Below the pieces are notes generated by a model. It was not told where the DNA came from, did not search any database, and saw nothing but the letters and a program-made list of their open reading frames with translations. Shown here piece by piece: positions 52,401-63,970 of a stretch of 64,000 bases of DNA. This DNA comes from Pseudomonas putida (GTDB taxonomy: Bacteria; Pseudomonadota; Gammaproteobacteria; Pseudomonadales; Pseudomonadaceae). The stretch's first letter is position 1. Each line of letters opens with the position of its first letter. Where the stretch lies: the NCBI RefSeq assembly GCF_030159595.1, contig NZ_BSKJ01000003.1:186001-250000 (forward strand), written 5' to 3'. The translations under genes were made by a program, and so were the position numbers.

Positions 52401-55400
52401 GCGACGGCCAGGACTTCATCATCACCACCGAGGACATTTCCACCACCTTCGGTGGCCAGGGCGATGACTTCATCCTCGGCGCCAAGACCAACCTGCCGCC
52501 CACCGGCAACGAGGGCGATGACTGGATCGAGAAGGGCACCCAGGACGGTGCGCCTGGCGACAACTTTGCGCCGCTGCTGGGTGACGAAGTGGTCGGCAAC
52601 GACATCTTCGTTGGCGGCGGTGGCTTTGACGAAATGATCGGCGAGGGCGGGGACGACATCTTTGTCGGCAGCGATGCCCAGGACAAGATGGACGGCATGT
52701 CCGGCTTTGACTGGGTCACCAACAAGAACGACCAGGTTGGCGTCACCGTTGACCTGAGCCTGGCCGCGCTGGCCCAGCCCCATGGCAATGCACCGAACCA
52801 GAACGCCGGGGTATTCAACCCGGTCGGCGCCTCGCCGGCCAGTATCCTCGACCGCTTCGCCGAGGTGGAAGGGGTGTCCGGCTCGAACTACGCCGATGTG
52901 CTCAAGGGCGATGACGTCGATGCCGTGACCATCCTCAACCATGGCGGTGCCACCGGCAGCGCGTTGACCAACGTCGCGCTGATCCGCGGGCTGCAGCAAT
53001 TCCTGGCCGATGCCGGGCTGCCGACCACGGGCTTTGCCACCGGCAACATCATGCTCGGCGGCAATGGCAGCGATCTGATCGAAGGCCGTGGCGGCGATGA
53101 CCTGATCGATGGCGACAAATGGCTGAACGTGCGCATTGCGGTGTATGCCCCAGGCGACGTCAACCACACCGGGCCAGAGATCGCCAGCTTCGACAGCATG
53201 GTCGACATGATCCCGTTCATGCTTGACCGCACCTATAACCCAGGCCAGCTGAAAGCCGTGCGGGAAATCCTGCCCGGTACCTCGACGGGCGGCGCGGCCT
53301 TTGACACCGCCATATTCTCGGGGGTGCAAAGCGAATATGTGGTGACCCAGAACACCAAAGGCACGGCCGACGTTGCCGATGATGTGTGGACGGTGACCGA
53401 TACTGTGGCCGGCCGCGATGGCGTCGATACCTTGCTGCACATAGAGCGCTTGCAGTTTGCCGACAGCCAGCGCGTGCTGGTGGAAGGGGTGAACGCGCAA
53501 CCCACCGGCAGCCCGGCCGTGCTCGATGGCAACGGTGGCGCGATTACCGTGGGCGACATGCTGACGGTGAGCGTGGCAGGTGTACTCGATGCCGACAACA
53601 TCAGCGCGGGCAATCCGACAGGCACACTTGCCGACCGTTCGGTGTCGTACTACTGGCAATTCGAGGCCGACCCAGGCAGCGGCGTGTTCCAGGACATCAT
53701 CCTGCTGCCGGCGGGTGACCTGGCGTTCCAGAGCGCCGATGGTACCTCGTTCAAGGTTTCGCCGGACCTGGCCGGGTTGAGCCTGCGGGTCAAGGCGATC
53801 TACCAGGACGCCCATGGCACCACTGAAGTGCTGTTCTCGCAGCCCACGGCCGTGGTGCAGCCGGGCGCACCTGTGGTGCCGACCCCGGTCACCCCGGTCG
53901 TGGATGCTACTGCTGGCGGGGAGGGGCTGCACATGGTGCGCTCCGACCTCAACTTCATCCTGGCCCAGATCAAGATCGCCGAGGCCGATGCCGCCGGGCA
54001 GGACATTCTGTCGCTGATCCCCAACATCCGCGCACCTTTGGGCCTGAGGGCGGTTGACGGTTCGAACAACAACCTGATGAACCTCAACGGCATCAACAAC
54101 ACGGAGTTCGGTGCTGCCGACAACGTCTTCCCGCGTCTTACCGACCCGGTGTTCAACCCGGCAGAAGGTGCCCCGGCCGGCTTCTTTGGCCCAGGCTCGC
54201 CGGCCATCCCCGGTTCTTCGTACCAGCAGACCAGCGGCCCGGTGTTCGACTCGCAGCCGCGTACCATCAGTAACCTGGTGGTCGACCAGACCTCCAACAA
54301 CCCGGCGGCCTATGCCACCGCGTATGACCCGGGCGTGGACGGCGTGCTCAACTTCGGTACACCTGGTAACGACGACGTGCTCAAGGATGGCGTGCGCATC
54401 GTTGCCAGCCCAGGCCTTGATGGCCAGTTCGGCACCACCGACGACCACGATGTGTACCTGTTTGAAAACACCGCCGCCGATGCCGGGTTGTCCGCGCCGT
54501 TCAACGCGTGGATGACCTTCTTCGGGCAGTTCTTCGACCATGGCCTGGACCTGGTCACCAAGGGTGGCTCGGGCACCATCTACATCCCGCTGCAGCCGGA
54601 TGACCCGCTGTATGTGGAAGGTGGTTTCACCAACTTCATGGTAGTGACCCGTGCCACCAACCTGCCAGGGCCGGATGGCATCCTTGGCAACGCCGATGAC
54701 ATCCACGAGCACACCAACACCACCACGCCGTTCGTGGACCAGAACCAGACCTACAGCTCGCACCCCTCGCACCAGGTGTTCCTGCGCGCCTATGTATTGA
54801 CCGACGACGGCCCCATTGCCACTGGCCGCCTGATTACCAACCGTGACTTGGGCCTCGATGGCAAGTACGGCACCGCAGACGACACCGAAATCGGCGGCAT
54901 GGCGACCTGGAAGGTGGTCAAGGCTCAGGCCCGTGACGTACTCGGCATCAACCTTACCGACGCTGACGTGGATAACGGGCCGCTCCTGGCAACCGATGCC
55001 TACGGCAATTTCATCAAGGGGCCGAACGGCTTCCCGATGGTAGTGATGAAAGGCCTCGACGGCATTGCCGGCACTGCCGATGACCAGCAGGTTGAAGGTA
55101 ACCCGCTGGCGCCAATCAGCCTCACGAACGCTGTGCGCACAGGGCACCAGTTCCTTGCCGACATCGCGCACAATGCCGTGCCGGTGTTCAGCGGTGGCGT
55201 GCTGGCGCCGGATGACGACAACGTGGCCGGCAACGCCGTGCCCGTCAACCCGCAGACCGGTGCCAACCTGGCCTACGACAACGAACTGCTGGATGCGCAC
55301 TACATCGCCGGTGATGGCCGGGTCAACGAGAACATCGGCCTGACCGCCGTGCATGCGATCTTCCATGCCGAGCACAACCGGCTGGTGGCGCAGACCATGG

Positions 55401-58330
55401 ACACCGTGCTCGATTCGGGCGACCTGGCCTTCCTCAACGAGTGGTTGCTGAACCCGGTCACCGCCTTGCCGGTTACCCCGGCCGAGATCGATGCCCTGGT
55501 GTGGAACGGCGAGCGGCTGTTCCAGGCCGCCAAGTTCGGTACCGAGATGCAGTACCAGCACCTGGTGTTCGAGGAGTTCGCCCGTACCGTGCAGCCGCGG
55601 GTGGACCTGTTCTTTGCGCCGACCCAGGTGTATGACGTCGACCTCGATGCGTCGATCGTGGCCGAGTTCGCCCACACCGTGTACCGCTTCGGCCACTCGA
55701 TGCTGACCGAAACCGTCGACCGCTTCGACGTCGACTTCAACGTCATCAAGGACCCGGCCAGCGCCAACCCTGACCAGCAACTGGGCCTGATCGCGGCGTT
55801 CCTCAACCCGCTGGCCTATGCCGCCAGTGGCGTCACCCCCGAGGATGCCACCAGTGCCATCGTGCGCGGGGTCACCCGCCAGGCCGGTAACGAAATCGAC
55901 GAGTTCGTCACCGAGGCGCTGCGCAACAACCTGCTCGGCCTGCCGCTGGACCTGCCGGCGATCAACATTGCGCGTGGCCGTGACGTCGGCATTCCCTCGC
56001 TGAACGCTGTGCGCCGCGACATCTACGCGCAAACCGGCGATACCCAGCTCAAGCCGTACACCAGTTGGGTCGACCTGGTAGAACACCTGAAGCATCCGGA
56101 GTCGCTGATCAACTTCATCGCCGCCTACGGCACCCACAGCAGCATTACCGGTGCCACCACGTTGCTGGAAAAACGTGCTGCGGCCATGGCCCTGGTATTC
56201 GGCGGCGATGGCGCGCCGACCGACCGGCTGGACTTCCTCAACAGCAGTGGCGCCTGGGCCAATGTGACCCTGCCGGGCAAGGATGGCGTGCTGGGCACCG
56301 CCGATGACCTGAAGGCAGTCACCATCACCGGTGTCGATGCCATCGACTTGTGGATCGGCGGCCTGGCCGAAGAGAAGACCCCGTTCGGCGGCATGCTCGG
56401 CAGCACCTTCAACTTCGTGTTCGAAAACCAGATGGAGAAACTGCAGGACGGCGACCGCTTCTACTACCTGGAGCGCACCTCTGGCCTGTCGATGAACGCC
56501 GAGCTGGAAAGCAACTCGTTCGCCAAGCTGATCATGGCCAACACCTCGGCCACCCACCTGCCGGGCCTGGTGTTCTCCGACCCGGGCTTCTACCTGGAAC
56601 TGGACCAGACCAAGCAATACAACGACGGCTTGGGCAACGCCGACCCGTTGGGTGAAAACGGCGAGCAGGTGGTGTTCCGCGACAGCCCGCTGACGGTTGG
56701 CCCGGACACCAACTACATCCGCTATGCCGGTGCCGAGCACATCGTGCTGGGCGGCACCAACGGTGACGACATCCTGGTGTCCAGCGAGGGTGACGACACG
56801 GTCTGGGGCGATGGCGGCAACGACCGCATCGAGGGTGGCGACGGCAACGACCAGCTGCGCGGTGGCGCCGGCGACGACATCATCAGCGACATGGGCGGTG
56901 ACGACAACATCCAGGGCGGCGACGGCAACGATGTGCTGCACGGCGGTAATGGCGTCAACCTGATCATCGGCGGTTTCGGCAACGACTTCATCGTCACCGG
57001 TGAGGACGCTTCCGAAGCCATTGGCGGCCAGGGCAACGACTTTATCCTGGGCAGCAAGGCCAACGAACAGGACATGGGTAACGAAGGCGACGACTGGATC
57101 GAGAAAGGCACCTCGGACGGTGCGCCTGGCGACAACTTCGACCCACTCGGCAACGACCCGATCATCGGCAACGACGTGTTCATCGGCGGCAACGAGAACG
57201 ACAAGTTCAACGGTGAAGGCGGCGACGACATCATGGTCGGCAGCCTGGGCTTCGGCGACCGCTATATCGGCGGCTCCGGCTACGACTGGGCGACCTTCAA
57301 GGACCTGGCCCAGGGCGTGACCGTCGACTACAGCGACCGCTTCTTCGATGTGCCGCCGGTACCGGGCTCGGGCGCTTCGGCGCTGGTACGCTTCGATATC
57401 ATGGAAGGCCTGTCGGGCTCGTCCCATGGCGACTTCCTGCGCGGTGACAACGAAGACGCCGCCAGCCTGCCGACCAATGGCGCCACGGGCAGCGTGCTGA
57501 CCAACATCAACCTGATCAACGGCCTGTCCAGCCTGCTGGCTGCCGGGGCGACGTTCTACGATGGCGGCAACATCATCCTCGGCGGCAGCGGCAGCGACCT
57601 GATCGAAGGCCGTGGTGGCGACGACATCCTCGACGGTGACAAGTGGCTGAACGTGCGCATCAGCGTGCGCGCCAACAGCGACGGCACCGGCCCGGAAATC
57701 GCCAGTTTCGACAGCATGGAGCCGATGGTGCCGTTCATGCTCAATGGCACCTACAATCCGGGCCAGCTGGTGATCATCCGGGAGATCCTCAATGGCACCG
57801 ACAGCTACGACACGGCGGTGTTCTCGGGGGTGGCCACCGACTACAGCGTGGTGGTCGATGGCAACGCGGTGATCGTCACCGACCTGGTGGCCGGGCGTGA
57901 TGGTGTCGACCGCCTGACCGGTATCGAGCGCCTGCAGTTCTCTGACCGCTCGCAGGCGTCTGGTGTGGGCACTGCCGTGAACGCCGGCCCCACGGGGCAC
58001 CTGGCGATCCTCGACGCTGCCTCCGGGGTGCGTGACGACACGCCAGTCAGTGGCCAGTTGCTGCGTGTATCGCCGCTGGCGGTACATGATGCGGACAACG
58101 TCAGCGCGTCCAACCTGACCGGTGCGGTCAATGGCCCTGTGGCGTACTACTGGCAAGTTGAGACCCTGCCGGGTTCGGGGGTATACGACGACATTACCTT
58201 TGTCGCTGCAGGTGAGGTCCAGCGGGCGACAGGCACTACCTACCGGGTCACGGATGATGTGGCTGGCCTGAGCATCCGCGTACGCGCGGTGTACCAGGAT
58301 GCCAAGGGTACGCTGGAAATCGTCGACTCG
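49445..58330 (+). repeat. Internal duplication of about 4.4 kb within the peroxidase gene
   Basis: The segments 49445-53870 and 53933-58330 encode collinear, clearly homologous modules in the same order (N-terminal SDLxFIL helix, peroxidase, RTX block, AGRDGVDxLxxIERLQF segment, Ig-like SYYWQ domain). Equivalent catalytic His residues are 1534-1538 codons apart. Confidence 0.9.
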
Positions 58331-60784
58331 TCGGCCAATAGTGCCCCGAGCGCCGGCCCGGCTGTGACCGGTCTGCTGGTGCAGAACCAGACGCTGACGG
58401 CCAACACGGCAACCATTGTCGATGCCGATGGCCTGAGCAACCCGCAGTTCACCTTCCAGTGGCAGTCCAACCGAGGGCTTGGTTGGGTCAACATTGCTGG
58501 CGCCATCAGCAGCACCTTTGTCCTGACCCAGGCGCAAGTCGGGCAGAACATGCGCGTGGTGGTGAACTATGTGGATGACTTCGGTGTGCAGGAAAGTGTT
58601 GCCTCCGACATCCTCGACCAGGTGGCCAACGTCAATGATGCCCCGACGGGTGCGGTGTTGATCAGCGACACCACGCCAGACATCGGGCAGACGCTGACGG
58701 CACTTACCGGCAGTATTGCCGACCTGGACGGGCTGGGGGCGTTCAGCTTCCAGTGGCAACAAGGTACTGGCGGCGTCTTCAGCGACATCGTGGGTGCCAC
58801 TGGGGCCACTTTCACCCCGGGCCTCAACCAAGGTGGTCAGCAATTGCAGGTGATCGTGCGCTACACCGACGCCTTCGGCGCCCAGGAGTCACTCACCTCG
58901 GCGGTGACTGCTGCAGTGCCAGGGTTGACGCTGGTCGGCACCAACGGTGCCGATATCCTGGTCGGGAGCGCGGGCAATGACGTGATCTCTGGCCTGGATG
59001 GCGCCGACCAGCTGTTTGGCGGACTTGGCAACGACTTCCTCGACGGCGGGCTTGGCGCGGATGCCATGACCGGCGGTGGAGGCAACGACACCTTTGTGGT
59101 CGACAACGTCGGCGACACGGTGAGCGAAGCGCTCAACGGTGGCGTCGACCTGGTGCAGACCAGCCTGGCCAGCTACATCCTGGGTGCCAACGTCGAAAAC
59201 CTGACCTATACCGGCGCGGGCAACTTCATCGGTGGTGGTAACGCGCTGGCCAACACCATTACCGGCGGCGCTGGCAACGATCGGCTCAATGGCGGTGCAG
59301 GTGCGGACCGACTGGTGGGGGGGCTTGGCAACGACACCTATGTGGTGGATGACGCTGGGGATCTGGTGTTCGAAAATACGGGAGGCGGTACGGATGACGT
59401 GCGTACCACGCTGACCAGCTACATCCTGCGTTCCAACGTCGAAAACCTGACTTACATCGGGGTGGGCAACTTCATCGGTGGTGGCAATACGCAGGACAAC
59501 ATCCTCTTCGGTGGTGCTGGCAACGATCGGCTCAATGGCGGTGAAGGTGCCGACCGCTTGGTAGGTGGTCTCGGCAACGACACCTATGTGGTGGATAACG
59601 TTGGGGATCTGGTGTTCGAGGATGCGGGGGCCGGTACGGATGACGTGCGTACTACGCTGACCAGCTACATCCTGCGTTCCAACGTCGAAAACCTGACCTA
59701 TACCGGGGTCGGCAACTTCATCGGTGGTGGTAACGCGCTGGACAACATCCTCTTCGGCGGCACTGGCAACGACCTGCTCAATGGCGCTGAAGGGGCCGAC
59801 CGCCTGGTGGGTGGTCTCGGTAACGACACCTATGTGGTGGATAACGTTGGAGATCTGGTGTTCGAAAATACGGGAGGCGGTACGGATGATGTGCGTACCA
59901 CGCTGACCAGCTACATACTGCGCTCCAATGTCGAAAACCTGACCTATACCGGGGTGGGCAACTTCATCGGTGGTGGCAACACGCTGGACAACATCCTCTT
60001 CGGCGGCGCTGGCAACGACCTGCTCAATGGCGCTGAAGGGGCCGACCGCCTGGTCGGTGGTCTCGGCAATGACACTTATGTGGTGGATAACGCTGGGGAT
60101 CTGGTCTTCGAGTCCACGGGGGCCGGTACTGACAGCGTGCGTACCACCCTAGGCAGCTACACCCTGGGTGCCAATGTCGAAAACCTGACCTATACCGGGG
60201 TTGGCAATTTCGTCGGTGGCGGTAACACGCTGGACAACATCATCACCGCAGGTGCGGGCAACGACCAACTCAACGGTGGCGCGGGTAGCGACCAACTGTT
60301 GGGTGGCAGTGGCAACGATACCCTGAACGGCGGCGACGACAACGACAGCCTCGATGGTGGCCTTGGCAACGACATCCTGAACGGTGGTGCAGGCAGCGAC
60401 ACACTGTTCGGTGATGCTGGCAACGACATCCTGTCGGGTGGTAGCGGTAGTGACTTCCTCAACGGTGCGGCTGGCGACGATACAGTCAACGGCGGCGCCG
60501 GGGATGACACGATGATGGCCACTGACGGCAATGATGTCTTCCAGTTCGCCGCTGGCTTCGGCAATGACCTGATCATCAACTTCGACAGCAACGCGGCGGG
60601 TGGTCAGGACCGGCTGGATATCACCGCCTTCAACATCACGGCGGCCACCTTTGCCGCCAGCGTCACCATCGCCGATGTTGGCGACGATACGCTGGTCAGC
60701 ATTGGCGCCACCGACTCCATCCGCCTGGTAGGGGTGGCGGATGCAACTACAGTAACGGCAGCGGACTTCACCTTGGCGGGTTGA
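49445..60784 (+). CDS. Giant type I-secreted RTX protein with two animal-type haem peroxidase modules
   Basis: A 3779-residue exoprotein. Module 1 (about 1-1475) and module 2 (about 1497-2965) are homologous: each has an animal-type haem peroxidase domain, an RTX block (about 906-1086 and 2436-2616) and an Ig-like tail. Both peroxidase copies keep the key residues: distal His161 and His1699 in [28 protein letters not shown], proximal His550 and His2084 in YRFGHSML, and NIARGRD. Short inserts of the form GxDGxxGTADD recur in both domains and look like calcium-binding loops described for bacterial animal-type peroxidases. Two more Ig-like domains (about 2976-3156) and a C-terminal RTX region (3163-3699) with near-identical 82-residue repeats follow. 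The end (DFTLAG) suits a type I secretion signal; the divergent operon supplies the exporter. ATG at 49445 has GAGG ten bases before it. Confidence 0.9.
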   Translation: MANFSKSDLEFILKQIFIAEAHADGASLIDLLPNSQVPFGLRTVDGSFNNLVAGQSEFGAADNAFLRLLDASYRANYVGTGNVVDSQPRTISNLIVDQTANNPAAVEANGGAAPVMSPGIDGVFGTADDKPVFFIPNVSPDVGLTAGFNAWMTFFGQFFDHGLDLVTKSSTDTVFIPLRPDDPLFVAGSPTNFMVLSRAVRTAGADGVVGTADDSQTNTTSPFVDQSQTYSSHPSHQVFLREYALNAAGDPVATGRLITNRDLGADGKFGTADDGNSENGGMATWAVVKAQARDLLGINLTDADVHSVPLLATDAYGNFVRGPNGMPQVVMRVSNGADNIAGTADDVTQLVEGNLAAPISLANAVSTGHGFLDDIAHNAAPVVVGGVLQADADSAVGNAQPVGPGGNNLTYDNELLDAHYIAGDGRVNENIGLTAVHHVFHSEHNRLVQQTKDTLLASGDLAFLNEWLIDDVTAIPTTPAGIAALVWDGERLFQAAKFGTEMQYQHLVFEEFARTIQPQIDEFLAPNGYDTSINPAILAEFAHVVYRFGHSMLTETVDRFDPNFNPVSGDPNNPDQQLGLIAAFLNPLAFAGSGATADEAAGAIIRGVTRQLGNEIDEFVTEALRNNLLGLPLDLPALNIARGRDTGIPSLNEARREFYAATGDSQLKAYISWADFADHLKHPASLINFIAAYGTHSTITGATTEADKRAAAVALVLGGSGSPLDRLDFLNGTGAYANVTLAGKDGIAGTADDIAGVTVTGVDAIDFWVGGLAEKKMPFGGMLGSSFNFVFETQLEALQNGDRFYYLSRTAGMNFGTELENNSFAKLIMANSDVTHLSNTVFLTPTFTLEVNQANQFTGLGADGKADPTGGIEINGVEIVPLVIRDNPDTVGPDSNFLHYTGEDHVVLGGTSGNDIIISGDGDDTVYGDAGNDVLEGGAGNDAVLGGAGDDIITDSFGDNRLEGNAGNDVIVAGSMLVAGNLILGGDGQDFIITTEDISTTFGGQGDDFILGAKTNLPPTGNEGDDWIEKGTQDGAPGDNFAPLLGDEVVGNDIFVGGGGFDEMIGEGGDDIFVGSDAQDKMDGMSGFDWVTNKNDQVGVTVDLSLAALAQPHGNAPNQNAGVFNPVGASPASILDRFAEVEGVSGSNYADVLKGDDVDAVTILNHGGATGSALTNVALIRGLQQFLADAGLPTTGFATGNIMLGGNGSDLIEGRGGDDLIDGDKWLNVRIAVYAPGDVNHTGPEIASFDSMVDMIPFMLDRTYNPGQLKAVREILPGTSTGGAAFDTAIFSGVQSEYVVTQNTKGTADVADDVWTVTDTVAGRDGVDTLLHIERLQFADSQRVLVEGVNAQPTGSPAVLDGNGGAITVGDMLTVSVAGVLDADNISAGNPTGTLADRSVSYYWQFEADPGSGVFQDIILLPAGDLAFQSADGTSFKVSPDLAGLSLRVKAIYQDAHGTTEVLFSQPTAVVQPGAPVVPTPVTPVVDATAGGEGLHMVRSDLNFILAQIKIAEADAAGQDILSLIPNIRAPLGLRAVDGSNNNLMNLNGINNTEFGAADNVFPRLTDPVFNPAEGAPAGFFGPGSPAIPGSSYQQTSGPVFDSQPRTISNLVVDQTSNNPAAYATAYDPGVDGVLNFGTPGNDDVLKDGVRIVASPGLDGQFGTTDDHDVYLFENTAADAGLSAPFNAWMTFFGQFFDHGLDLVTKGGSGTIYIPLQPDDPLYVEGGFTNFMVVTRATNLPGPDGILGNADDIHEHTNTTTPFVDQNQTYSSHPSHQVFLRAYVLTDDGPIATGRLITNRDLGLDGKYGTADDTEIGGMATWKVVKAQARDVLGINLTDADVDNGPLLATDAYGNFIKGPNGFPMVVMKGLDGIAGTADDQQVEGNPLAPISLTNAVRTGHQFLADIAHNAVPVFSGGVLAPDDDNVAGNAVPVNPQTGANLAYDNELLDAHYIAGDGRVNENIGLTAVHAIFHAEHNRLVAQTMDTVLDSGDLAFLNEWLLNPVTALPVTPAEIDALVWNGERLFQAAKFGTEMQYQHLVFEEFARTVQPRVDLFFAPTQVYDVDLDASIVAEFAHTVYRFGHSMLTETVDRFDVDFNVIKDPASANPDQQLGLIAAFLNPLAYAASGVTPEDATSAIVRGVTRQAGNEIDEFVTEALRNNLLGLPLDLPAINIARGRDVGIPSLNAVRRDIYAQTGDTQLKPYTSWVDLVEHLKHPESLINFIAAYGTHSSITGATTLLEKRAAAMALVFGGDGAPTDRLDFLNSSGAWANVTLPGKDGVLGTADDLKAVTITGVDAIDLWIGGLAEEKTPFGGMLGSTFNFVFENQMEKLQDGDRFYYLERTSGLSMNAELESNSFAKLIMANTSATHLPGLVFSDPGFYLELDQTKQYNDGLGNADPLGENGEQVVFRDSPLTVGPDTNYIRYAGAEHIVLGGTNGDDILVSSEGDDTVWGDGGNDRIEGGDGNDQLRGGAGDDIISDMGGDDNIQGGDGNDVLHGGNGVNLIIGGFGNDFIVTGEDASEAIGGQGNDFILGSKANEQDMGNEGDDWIEKGTSDGAPGDNFDPLGNDPIIGNDVFIGGNENDKFNGEGGDDIMVGSLGFGDRYIGGSGYDWATFKDLAQGVTVDYSDRFFDVPPVPGSGASALVRFDIMEGLSGSSHGDFLRGDNEDAASLPTNGATGSVLTNINLINGLSSLLAAGATFYDGGNIILGGSGSDLIEGRGGDDILDGDKWLNVRISVRANSDGTGPEIASFDSMEPMVPFMLNGTYNPGQLVIIREILNGTDSYDTAVFSGVATDYSVVVDGNAVIVTDLVAGRDGVDRLTGIERLQFSDRSQASGVGTAVNAGPTGHLAILDAASGVRDDTPVSGQLLRVSPLAVHDADNVSASNLTGAVNGPVAYYWQVETLPGSGVYDDITFVAAGEVQRATGTTYRVTDDVAGLSIRVRAVYQDAKGTLEIVDSSANSAPSAGPAVTGLLVQNQTLTANTATIVDADGLSNPQFTFQWQSNRGLGWVNIAGAISSTFVLTQAQVGQNMRVVVNYVDDFGVQESVASDILDQVANVNDAPTGAVLISDTTPDIGQTLTALTGSIADLDGLGAFSFQWQQGTGGVFSDIVGATGATFTPGLNQGGQQLQVIVRYTDAFGAQESLTSAVTAAVPGLTLVGTNGADILVGSAGNDVISGLDGADQLFGGLGNDFLDGGLGADAMTGGGGNDTFVVDNVGDTVSEALNGGVDLVQTSLASYILGANVENLTYTGAGNFIGGGNALANTITGGAGNDRLNGGAGADRLVGGLGNDTYVVDDAGDLVFENTGGGTDDVRTTLTSYILRSNVENLTYIGVGNFIGGGNTQDNILFGGAGNDRLNGGEGADRLVGGLGNDTYVVDNVGDLVFEDAGAGTDDVRTTLTSYILRSNVENLTYTGVGNFIGGGNALDNILFGGTGNDLLNGAEGADRLVGGLGNDTYVVDNVGDLVFENTGGGTDDVRTTLTSYILRSNVENLTYTGVGNFIGGGNTLDNILFGGAGNDLLNGAEGADRLVGGLGNDTYVVDNAGDLVFESTGAGTDSVRTTLGSYTLGANVENLTYTGVGNFVGGGNTLDNIITAGAGNDQLNGGAGSDQLLGGSGNDTLNGGDDNDSLDGGLGNDILNGGAGSDTLFGDAGNDILSGGSGSDFLNGAAGDDTVNGGAGDDTMMATDGNDVFQFAAGFGNDLIINFDSNAAGGQDRLDITAFNITAATFAASVTIADVGDDTLVSIGATDSIRLVGVADATTVTAADFTLAG
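59094..60240 (+). repeat. Tandem 246-base coding repeats
   Basis: The string CTGACCTATA-type start of the NLTYTG motif recurs at 59201, 59447, 59693, 59939 and 60185, exactly 246 bases (82 codons) apart each time. Units are nearly identical at the base level in the middle copies, indicating recent expansion or gene conversion. Confidence 0.93.
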
Positions 60785-60815
60785 GGAGCCCAGGGGTAAG
60801 GTGTTGTCTTCAAAT

Positions 60816-60840
60816 ACCGGGGCTGCTGTGCAGCCCCGGT
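60816..60840. terminator. Strong bidirectional terminator
   Basis: A perfect 11-bp stem ACCGGGGCTGC/GCAGCCCCGGT with a TGT loop is followed by TTATTT, and preceded on the other side by an A-rich CAAAT, serving the peroxidase gene and the convergent chorismate mutase-like gene. Confidence 0.85.
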
Positions 60841-61137
60841 TTATTTGCCGGCCAAACTGGCATGCACGCTCAACTCTTCATCGATGAACGCTGCAATCAT
60901 CGCCCGATAAACCCGCTCCACCACCTCTGGCGAAGCCCCCGTTTCTTCGGCAATCCCCCTCACCTTGGCAATTACCTGCTCGACCCGCGCCGGTGCGCGC
61001 ACGTCATCGGTGGTCTTTTTGAAAGCGGCCGCCTGGGCCACCAACTGGCCGCGTTGGGCGAGCAGGGCGACCAGGTTCTGATCGATGTGGTCGATGCGCG
61101 CGCGAACGTCTTCAATCGATGTGCAGCGTACGTCCAT
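60841..61137 (-). CDS. AroQ-class chorismate mutase-like protein
   Basis: A 98-residue, all-helical, cytosolic protein of the chorismate mutase type II fold (PF01817). Typical elements are the N-terminal RARIDHIDQNLVALLAQRGQLV helix with its catalytic Arg candidates, a Lys in AAFKKTTDDVRAP and the helix-3 segment VVERVYRAMIAAFIDEE. It could convert chorismate to prephenate, or act as an isochorismate-pyruvate lyase like PchB, whose sequences are similar; no salicylate or siderophore synthesis genes are nearby. It is a single gene between a strong terminator and a pseudogene region. Confidence 0.8.
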   Translation of the reverse strand: MDVRCTSIEDVRARIDHIDQNLVALLAQRGQLVAQAAAFKKTTDDVRAPARVEQVIAKVRGIAEETGASPEVVERVYRAMIAAFIDEELSVHASLAGK

Positions 61138-61186
61138 GTGTGAAGCTCCTTGGGGGGATGCTGGACAGTACCACAGGTGCTGAGCC

Positions 61187-61297
61187 TTAGAAGTCGTAGC
61201 GCACGTTCAACGTAGCGTTCCTGGGGGCCCCGTAATGCCCGTAGTTCCCCGCCAGGCCAGCACAGTACTTCTGCCCGGTTGCGGGCTGGCACCGGGC
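61187..61297 (-). pseudogene. Remnant: C-terminal end of a TonB-dependent receptor
   Basis: On the minus strand the frame ending at 61187 reads TGQKYCAGLAGNYGHYGAPR and ends NATLNVRYDF followed by a stop, the typical end of a TonB receptor barrel with terminal Phe. In-frame stops close it about 35 codons upstream and no plug or other strands remain. Confidence 0.75.
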
Positions 61298-61299
61298 TC

Positions 61300-61389
61300 A
61301 ACGTGCTCAGGAAGCACGATCACCCGGTCACCAAGGTACAGCGCCTCTTCACTATCGTGGGACACCATGATCACCGCAGGGCGGCGGTT
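61300..61389 (-). pseudogene. Remnant: C-terminal part of an ABC ATPase (SsuB/TauB-like)
   Basis: In another minus-strand frame the bases encode RRPAVIMVSHDSEEALYLGD followed by RVIVL, the H-loop region of a nitrate/sulfonate/taurine-type importer ATPase. Walker A, signature and Walker B are missing, and the frame runs into the receptor remnant. Confidence 0.65.
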
Positions 61390-61394
61390 TCAGA

Positions 61395-63842
61395 TCAGAA
61401 ATCGTAACTCACACTGGTGTAGTAGAATGCCCCCTGCGCCCCCTCCGGGCTGGTGATGGAGTACTTCGGCACGCCATACAACTGTGCGCCCTTGAGCTTG
61501 TCTGGGTGGCTGTCGAACAGGTTGATCGCACCCGCCGACAAGGTCAGACCCAGGTCGAAGCGGTACGACACATCCAGGTCGGTTACCCACTGTGGGCTGA
61601 AGGTCTGGTCCAGCGTGGGGTTGGCGGCGTTGCGATTCTTCCATTCGCCATAACGGCGCTGAGCCACGGTGACGCTCCAGCTGTCATACAGCCAGTTGGC
61701 GCTGAGCGTGAGCTTGCCCTTGGGCGTGCCATCCTCGATCAGCCCTTGGGTGTTGCGGCCGATGATCTGGTTGCCGGGGATGTTGCCCACATCATCCAGC
61801 CCGGTGATGCGGGTATTGTTGCGCGCATAGCCGCCGTTGAAGTCCACGCGCCCCCAGCGGCCCACGTCCAGCTGATAATGGCCCGCCAACTCGAAACCGT
61901 CGGTGCGGGTATCGGCGATGTTGGTATAGAACGCCGCACTCTGGATGTTGGCGTAGGGAGTGCCAGCGAAGATCGGGCCCACCACCGATGCCGGCAACTG
62001 GTCGGACAGGGTGATGCGGTTGTCGATGTCGATGCGGTAAGCGTCGAGGGTGACCGAGGCATTGGGCAACGGTCGCCAGACCAGGCCCACGGAGAAGTTG
62101 GTCGACTCCTCCGGCTTCAGCGCCTTGCCGCCCAGCAAGGCAGCTTCCGGGCTGTCGGCGCGCAGGGTGCGCTGCTGCACCTCGACCCAGTTGCCACTGC
62201 CCGGCGGCTGCTCCACCACTTGCACACTGAACGACGACAGCCCGCTCTGCACCAGCGAAGGCGCACGGTAGCCGGTGCTGGCGCTGGCCCGTGCGGCGAT
62301 CTGCGGAGTGAAGTCGTAGCGCAGCGACAGCTTGCCGTTGGTGGTGTCACCAAAGTCCGAATAGTGCTCGCTGCGCACCGCCACGCCGGCCTGGAATTTT
62401 TCTGTCAATTGGGCTTCGACATCGATATAGGCGCCGATCACGCGACGGTCCAGCGACACGGCATCGACCTGGGTGATGCCCGAGTAATAGCCGGGGATGC
62501 GTCGGCCAGAGGCCGGGTCAACGGTGTTGAACAGCGGGCCGTTGGACCAGCCGGCGGCGTCGCCCTCGGTCAGGTCGTAGTTTTCCTGACGCCAGGCCAG
62601 CCCGGCAGAGACTGTAAGGGGTTTGAACAACCAGTCGTTGGCAAAGTCGCGGGTCCAGTCCAGGGTCAGGTTGGTCTGGTCGGCTTCGCGGCGGCCGGTG
62701 TAGATCGTCGAGGGGCTCGCTGTACCCCAGCTGGGGTTGATGGCGTTGCGGTCGGTGGAGTCGACCTGGTTGTTGCCGTAGTTCAACGCCAGGTCGAATT
62801 TGCCCAGGGCCTGGTCTTCGAAACGCAGGCCACCTGTGACGGCAAAGTCTTCCAGGCCATAGCGGGTGACCGGCAGGCGGCCGTCCGGGTAGCGCGCCAG
62901 CGCCACGCTGCCGTAGTTGCTGCGCAGGGTGGTGGGCGGGTCGAAGAAGTTCTCGGCGTCGGTATTCTTGTGCGCGTAGGTGGCAAAGCCGTAGGCGCTA
63001 AGGCCGTCGCTCAAGCCCATTTCGGCGTTGGCGGTGAAGTTGTACTGGTCCGAGACATTGCCCGAACCCCAGCGCCAGTTACGGTAGCGGTTGTTTTGCT
63101 CGCGCGCGCTGTCGATGCTGGTGGAGCCGGGGTAGAACAGCCGGTTGTCGTCGCGGGTGTCGCTGGCCGGGTCCTGGCTGCCGGCGTCGAAGGCCAGGGT
63201 CACGAAGCCGTCATTGGGCAAGGCAAAGCCTTTCCAGCCGCTGAGCTTGCGTTGCAGGCCGTCGCCTTTCTTGTAACCGCCGAAGCGGTAGCCGGCGTTG
63301 CCACCTTCGTCGCGCTCCTTGAGCACGATGTTGATCACCCCGGCAATGGCATCAGAGCCGTACTGGGCGGCGGCGCCGTCACGGAGGATTTCCACGCGTT
63401 CGATGGCCGACAGTGGAATCAGGCTGAGGTCCACCGCTGCCGCGCCACGGGCGTTGACCAGGCCCTGACGGGTAACGTTGGCGCTGGTGTGCCGGCGTTT
63501 GCCGTTGACCAGTACCAGCACTTGGTCGGAAGCCAGGCCGCGTAGCGAGGCGCCCTGGGCGATGGAACCTGCGAAAGCACCTTGTGGTGATTGCGGGAAG
63601 CTGAACGAGGGCGACAGTGCTGTAAGTGCGGCGGACAGGTCGCTGGCGCCAGTCTCCTGGAGTTTTTCGCCGCTCAGTACATCGACCGGGGCCGCGCTTT
63701 GCAGGGCGGTGACGTCGCTGCGGTGGGTGCCGACCACGACCACGGTGTCGAGGCGGTCATTGGGTTCGGCGGCGAAGGCGGGCGCGGCGAGGCTTGCGAT
63801 GGCCAGGGCGATGGCGCTGGCCAAGGGGGTGTTGTGGGGCAT
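61395..63842 (-). CDS. TonB-dependent outer-membrane receptor
   Basis: An 815-residue TonB receptor with signal peptide (AIALAIASLAAPAFA), a candidate TonB box (LDTVVVVGTH), a plug domain (SAIERVEILRDGAAAQYGSD, AGVINIVLKER) and a barrel ending TSVSYDF with terminal Phe. There is no STN domain and no sigma/anti-sigma pair nearby. The barrel type (RFGGYKKGDGLQ, RTDGFELAGHYQ) resembles receptors in carbohydrate or organosulfur uptake loci more than siderophore receptors; the ATPase remnant just downstream makes a sulfonate link possible. No Fur box, riboswitch or sigma-54 site was seen before it; an REP pair lies 36 bases upstream. Confidence 0.85.
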   Translation of the reverse strand: MPHNTPLASAIALAIASLAAPAFAAEPNDRLDTVVVVGTHRSDVTALQSAAPVDVLSGEKLQETGASDLSAALTALSPSFSFPQSPQGAFAGSIAQGASLRGLASDQVLVLVNGKRRHTSANVTRQGLVNARGAAAVDLSLIPLSAIERVEILRDGAAAQYGSDAIAGVINIVLKERDEGGNAGYRFGGYKKGDGLQRKLSGWKGFALPNDGFVTLAFDAGSQDPASDTRDDNRLFYPGSTSIDSAREQNNRYRNWRWGSGNVSDQYNFTANAEMGLSDGLSAYGFATYAHKNTDAENFFDPPTTLRSNYGSVALARYPDGRLPVTRYGLEDFAVTGGLRFEDQALGKFDLALNYGNNQVDSTDRNAINPSWGTASPSTIYTGRREADQTNLTLDWTRDFANDWLFKPLTVSAGLAWRQENYDLTEGDAAGWSNGPLFNTVDPASGRRIPGYYSGITQVDAVSLDRRVIGAYIDVEAQLTEKFQAGVAVRSEHYSDFGDTTNGKLSLRYDFTPQIAARASASTGYRAPSLVQSGLSSFSVQVVEQPPGSGNWVEVQQRTLRADSPEAALLGGKALKPEESTNFSVGLVWRPLPNASVTLDAYRIDIDNRITLSDQLPASVVGPIFAGTPYANIQSAAFYTNIADTRTDGFELAGHYQLDVGRWGRVDFNGGYARNNTRITGLDDVGNIPGNQIIGRNTQGLIEDGTPKGKLTLSANWLYDSWSVTVAQRRYGEWKNRNAANPTLDQTFSPQWVTDLDVSYRFDLGLTLSAGAINLFDSHPDKLKGAQLYGVPKYSITSPEGAQGAFYYTSVSYDF

Positions 63843-63877
63843 GGGGTGTTCCTGCTGAATGATGTATTGGCAGTGCT

Positions 63878-63970
63878 GGCCCTATCGCCGGCAAGCCAGC
63901 TCCCACAGGTACAGCAATGGACCTGAGATCTGCGGGGACTTGTGGGCGCTGGCTTGGCGGCGATAGGGCC
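63878..63970. repeat. Imperfect inverted REP pair (family 2)
   Basis: Thirty-base arms at about 63878-63907 and 63941-63970, with few mismatches, carry the core TATCGCCGGCAAGCCAGC. It lies directly upstream of the TonB receptor gene; the last 30 bases of the window show no feature. Confidence 0.8.

Noticed and set aside
51608..58843. A 2411-codon open frame on the minus strand
   Set aside because: It is antisense to the peroxidase gene and arises from its regular, GC-biased third positions; its translation shows no domain and mirrors the repeats.
59094..60240. Regular 246-base repeats as a possible CRISPR or satellite array
   Set aside because: The period is a multiple of three and the units encode RTX/serralysin-type repeats in one long frame.
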